A stretch of 64,000 nucleotides of DNA from UMGS1908 sp964432825. Lineage in GTDB: Bacteria; Bacillota; Clostridia; Christensenellales; UBA1242. The stretch spans positions 1 through 64,000 of the forward strand of contig CAYSOX010000002.1 of NCBI GenBank assembly GCA_964432825.1, given 5' to 3'. Numbering within the stretch: the first letter of the stretch is position 1; every line of letters begins with the position of its first letter. Below are positions 62,391-64,000 of this stretch, in pieces. The notes under the pieces are model-generated. The model worked only from the letters and a program-made list of their open reading frames with translations. It was not told where the DNA came from and ran no database searches. A program made the position numbers and the translations under genes.

Positions 62391-62542
62391 AATCTGCTTG
62401 TGAAAAATTTTACTTTTATTAATTTTTTGTAAAAAGATTGTTTGTTAACTAAAATGAAACTTATAAAAATTGGTTGTTTTTAGTATTTAAATATAAAAGA
62501 ATGCAATTTTTGGGTAAAAAAATAAAATTTTAAAGGAGTGTT

Positions 62543-63259
62543 ATGAGAAGATTTTTTGTGTCTGAAGAGGACCTAAAAAGTGGAATTATTCAAGGCGATG
62601 AGTTTAACCACCTAAAGAATGTACTTCGCATGCGAGAAGGTGAGGAAATTATTGCAATAACGGGTGACGAGTATGATTATAGGTGTAAAATTTTAAGTTT
62701 TTCAAAGAATTCAGCCCAAATAGAACTTTTAGAAAAGACCTTAAATAAAGCAAATCCCAACATTAAAATTTCGCTTGTTCAAGCACTTTGCAAGGCGGAC
62801 AAATTGGAACTTATCACTCAAAAAATCAGTGAAATTGGTGCAAGCGAGATTCAGCCGGTATATTTCAAAAATTCCGACGTGAAGCAAAATACTGGGAAAA
62901 TTGCAAGGCTTGAAAAGATTGCCATATCTGCCACCAAGCAATGCAAAAGGAGTACCATTTTAAAAATAAATGAGTGCATTACAATAAAGGAGTTGCCCGA
63001 ATATTTAAAACAATTTGATGTAAGTTTGATTTGCAACACAAGAGAGGATAATTTAACCATTCATCAAATTTTGAATGATTTTAAAAAGGTAAAGTCGGTG
63101 GCGGTGATTGTGGGTCCTGAGGGTGGTTTTGATGAAGCCGAAGTCCAAAAGTTAACCCAGTGTGGGGCGGTTAGTGTTAGCCTTGGCAAAAGGATTTTAA
63201 GAACCGAAACAGCGGGAATCTATGTTCTTAGCATACTTTCAGATTTTTTGCAGGTGTAA
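62543..63259 (+). CDS. rsmE: 16S rRNA (uracil-1498-N3)-methyltransferase
   Basis: Methylates U1498 in the decoding region of the 30S subunit using SAM. 238 aa, normal. An N-terminal PUA-like domain (MRRFFVSEEDL, HLKNVLRMREGEEI) precedes a SPOUT knot with ISLVQALCKADKLELITQK, IVGPEGGFDEAEV and VSLGKRILRTETA; the last two form the SAM knot. AAAGGAG lies 6 nt upstream. It is 150 bp after ychF, with no clear terminator between. Confidence 0.96.
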   Translation: MRRFFVSEEDLKSGIIQGDEFNHLKNVLRMREGEEIIAITGDEYDYRCKILSFSKNSAQIELLEKTLNKANPNIKISLVQALCKADKLELITQKISEIGASEIQPVYFKNSDVKQNTGKIARLEKIAISATKQCKRSTILKINECITIKELPEYLKQFDVSLICNTREDNLTIHQILNDFKKVKSVAVIVGPEGGFDEAEVQKLTQCGAVSVSLGKRILRTETAGIYVLSILSDFLQV

Positions 63260-63497
63260 AAAGGCTAAAATGCAATGGTTTAATAGTAAAATTATTAAAG
63301 TTATTAAGTTAAAAAAAATATATATAATTTTGCTTTATAAAAACATAAAAATTGGGTTTGGTGAGGCTTTTTAAGATTTAAAAACTTTTTGCAATTAGTC
63401 GGATAAAAATATAACAATATTTTTTAACCCCTAAAACAATTGACTAAAAACAGTTAATTAAATTATTAACAAAAAACAAAAGTTAAGGAGAGGTTTT

Positions 63498-63869
63498 ATG
63501 GAAAAAGTTAAAGTGACTTATGCGGATATGGTGGAGTATATTGAAAAAGTGGTTGAGGACTTAAATGCCAAAAATATTAAGCCTACTGGGGTTTATGGGC
63601 TTCCACGCGGAGGGCTTATGTTTGCTATTATGCTTTCATACCGAATGGATATCCCCTTGCTTTTAAATGCGTCCAAAGGCTGTGTTATTATTGACGATAT
63701 TGCCGATAGCGGAAGAACTTTGGTGCACTTTACCGAAAACGACACACAATTTAATAAGTATTACATTACCACAATGTATTATCATGAAAGAAGTATGGTA
63801 AAACCCGATTTCTATTTGCATTTAAAAAAGGGTAGATGGATAGAATTTCCGTATGAATATGGAAATTAA
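63498..63869 (+). CDS. Small phosphoribosyltransferase-like protein
   Basis: 123 aa. The type I PRTase fold is indicated by VYGLPRGGLMFAIMLSYRM near residue 35 and the PRPP-binding loop CVIIDDIADSGRTL (about 62-75), with both Asp and the Ser-Gly-Arg-Thr present. It ends in YLHLKKGRWIEFPYEY, a pattern seen in xanthine-guanine or bifunctional family members. At this length the hood that selects the base is reduced, so the substrate cannot be called. AAGGAGAGG lies 5 nt before the ATG. Confidence 0.85.
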   Translation: MEKVKVTYADMVEYIEKVVEDLNAKNIKPTGVYGLPRGGLMFAIMLSYRMDIPLLLNASKGCVIIDDIADSGRTLVHFTENDTQFNKYYITTMYYHERSMVKPDFYLHLKKGRWIEFPYEYGN

Positions 63870-64000
63870 ATTGATTTATTGGAAATTAAACATATATAGA
63901 TAATTTGATTTTTATGGGGGTTTTGTAGAAATAATCAAAGGCTATGTTTGGTGTTTTTGAAACCGGTGTTGGTTTATTAAGGTTTTTTGTTTTAATTTTT

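Overview
The window is an AT-rich bacterial chromosome segment carrying the replication origin and partition region of what looks like an uncultured Firmicutes/Clostridia-type organism. This rests on strong AAGGAG-type ribosome binding sites, tTGACA-17-TATAAT promoters, many hairpin-plus-T terminators, and a Firmicutes gene set (dnaA-dnaN, recF, gyrB, gyrA, rpmH-rnpA-yidD-yidC-jag, mnmE-mnmG, parA-parB). No rRNA genes are present and the species cannot be named from the sequence. Layout: 1-7.8 kb is a mixed arm: the start of an ATPase gene, a 43-aa mini-protein, a cell-surface Leu-rich-repeat protein whose 5' end has an A9 frameshift tract, tRNA-Arg(ACG), an HTH protein, pgi, a YhhN-family protein and HU. 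7.8-13.6 kb holds gyrA, gyrB and recF on the minus strand. 14.2-17.0 kb holds two adjacent paralogous sigma-70-like proteins with extra C-terminal helix-turn-helix repeats, a layout I do not recognise at an origin. 17.0-26.5 kb is the origin proper: very AT-rich DNA, dnaA, a recognisable unwinding site (variant DnaA boxes, a C run, then six CTA/TTA trios), dnaN, a second box cluster, one membrane protein gene, and a 3.6-kb stretch without credible genes. 26.5-29.2 kb is the rpmH-rnpA-yidD-yidC-jag operon (minus), divergent from mnmE-mnmG (29.5-32.7 kb). 32.7-48 kb is the accessory part: a basic coiled-coil protein after mnmG, a deacetylase, a two-OB-fold SSB-like protein, a four-gene minus-strand operon built of two pairs of related unknown proteins (37.3-40.3 kb), ndk, a repressor with two operator palindromes facing a TM2-protein operon, parB-parA, tRNA-Arg(TCG) followed by a heptamer-repeat tract, and two unknown genes. 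48.1-49.9 kb has no genes but carries four good parS sites, two weaker ones and a perfect LexA/DinR-type box, so it reads as the centromere for ParA/ParB. 50.8-56.6 kb is an ftsH - two small membrane proteins - signal peptidase - degV - lipoprotein run. 57.3-60.5 kb has a DUF805 protein, an ABC-exporter-like protein whose ATPase half has lost its catalytic motifs, and a Cys/Lys/Ser-rich low-complexity protein. 61.3-63.9 kb returns to housekeeping: ychF, rsmE and a small phosphoribosyltransferase. Together the core genes cover initiation (DnaA, beta clamp, gyrase, RecF), segregation (ParA, ParB, parS), membrane protein insertion and quality control (YidC, YidD, FtsH, signal peptidase) and tRNA/rRNA modification (MnmE, MnmG, RsmE). 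The best candidates for something undescribed are the paired multi-HTH sigma-like proteins, the paralogous four-gene operon, and the dead-ATPase ABC protein with its Cys-rich neighbour.
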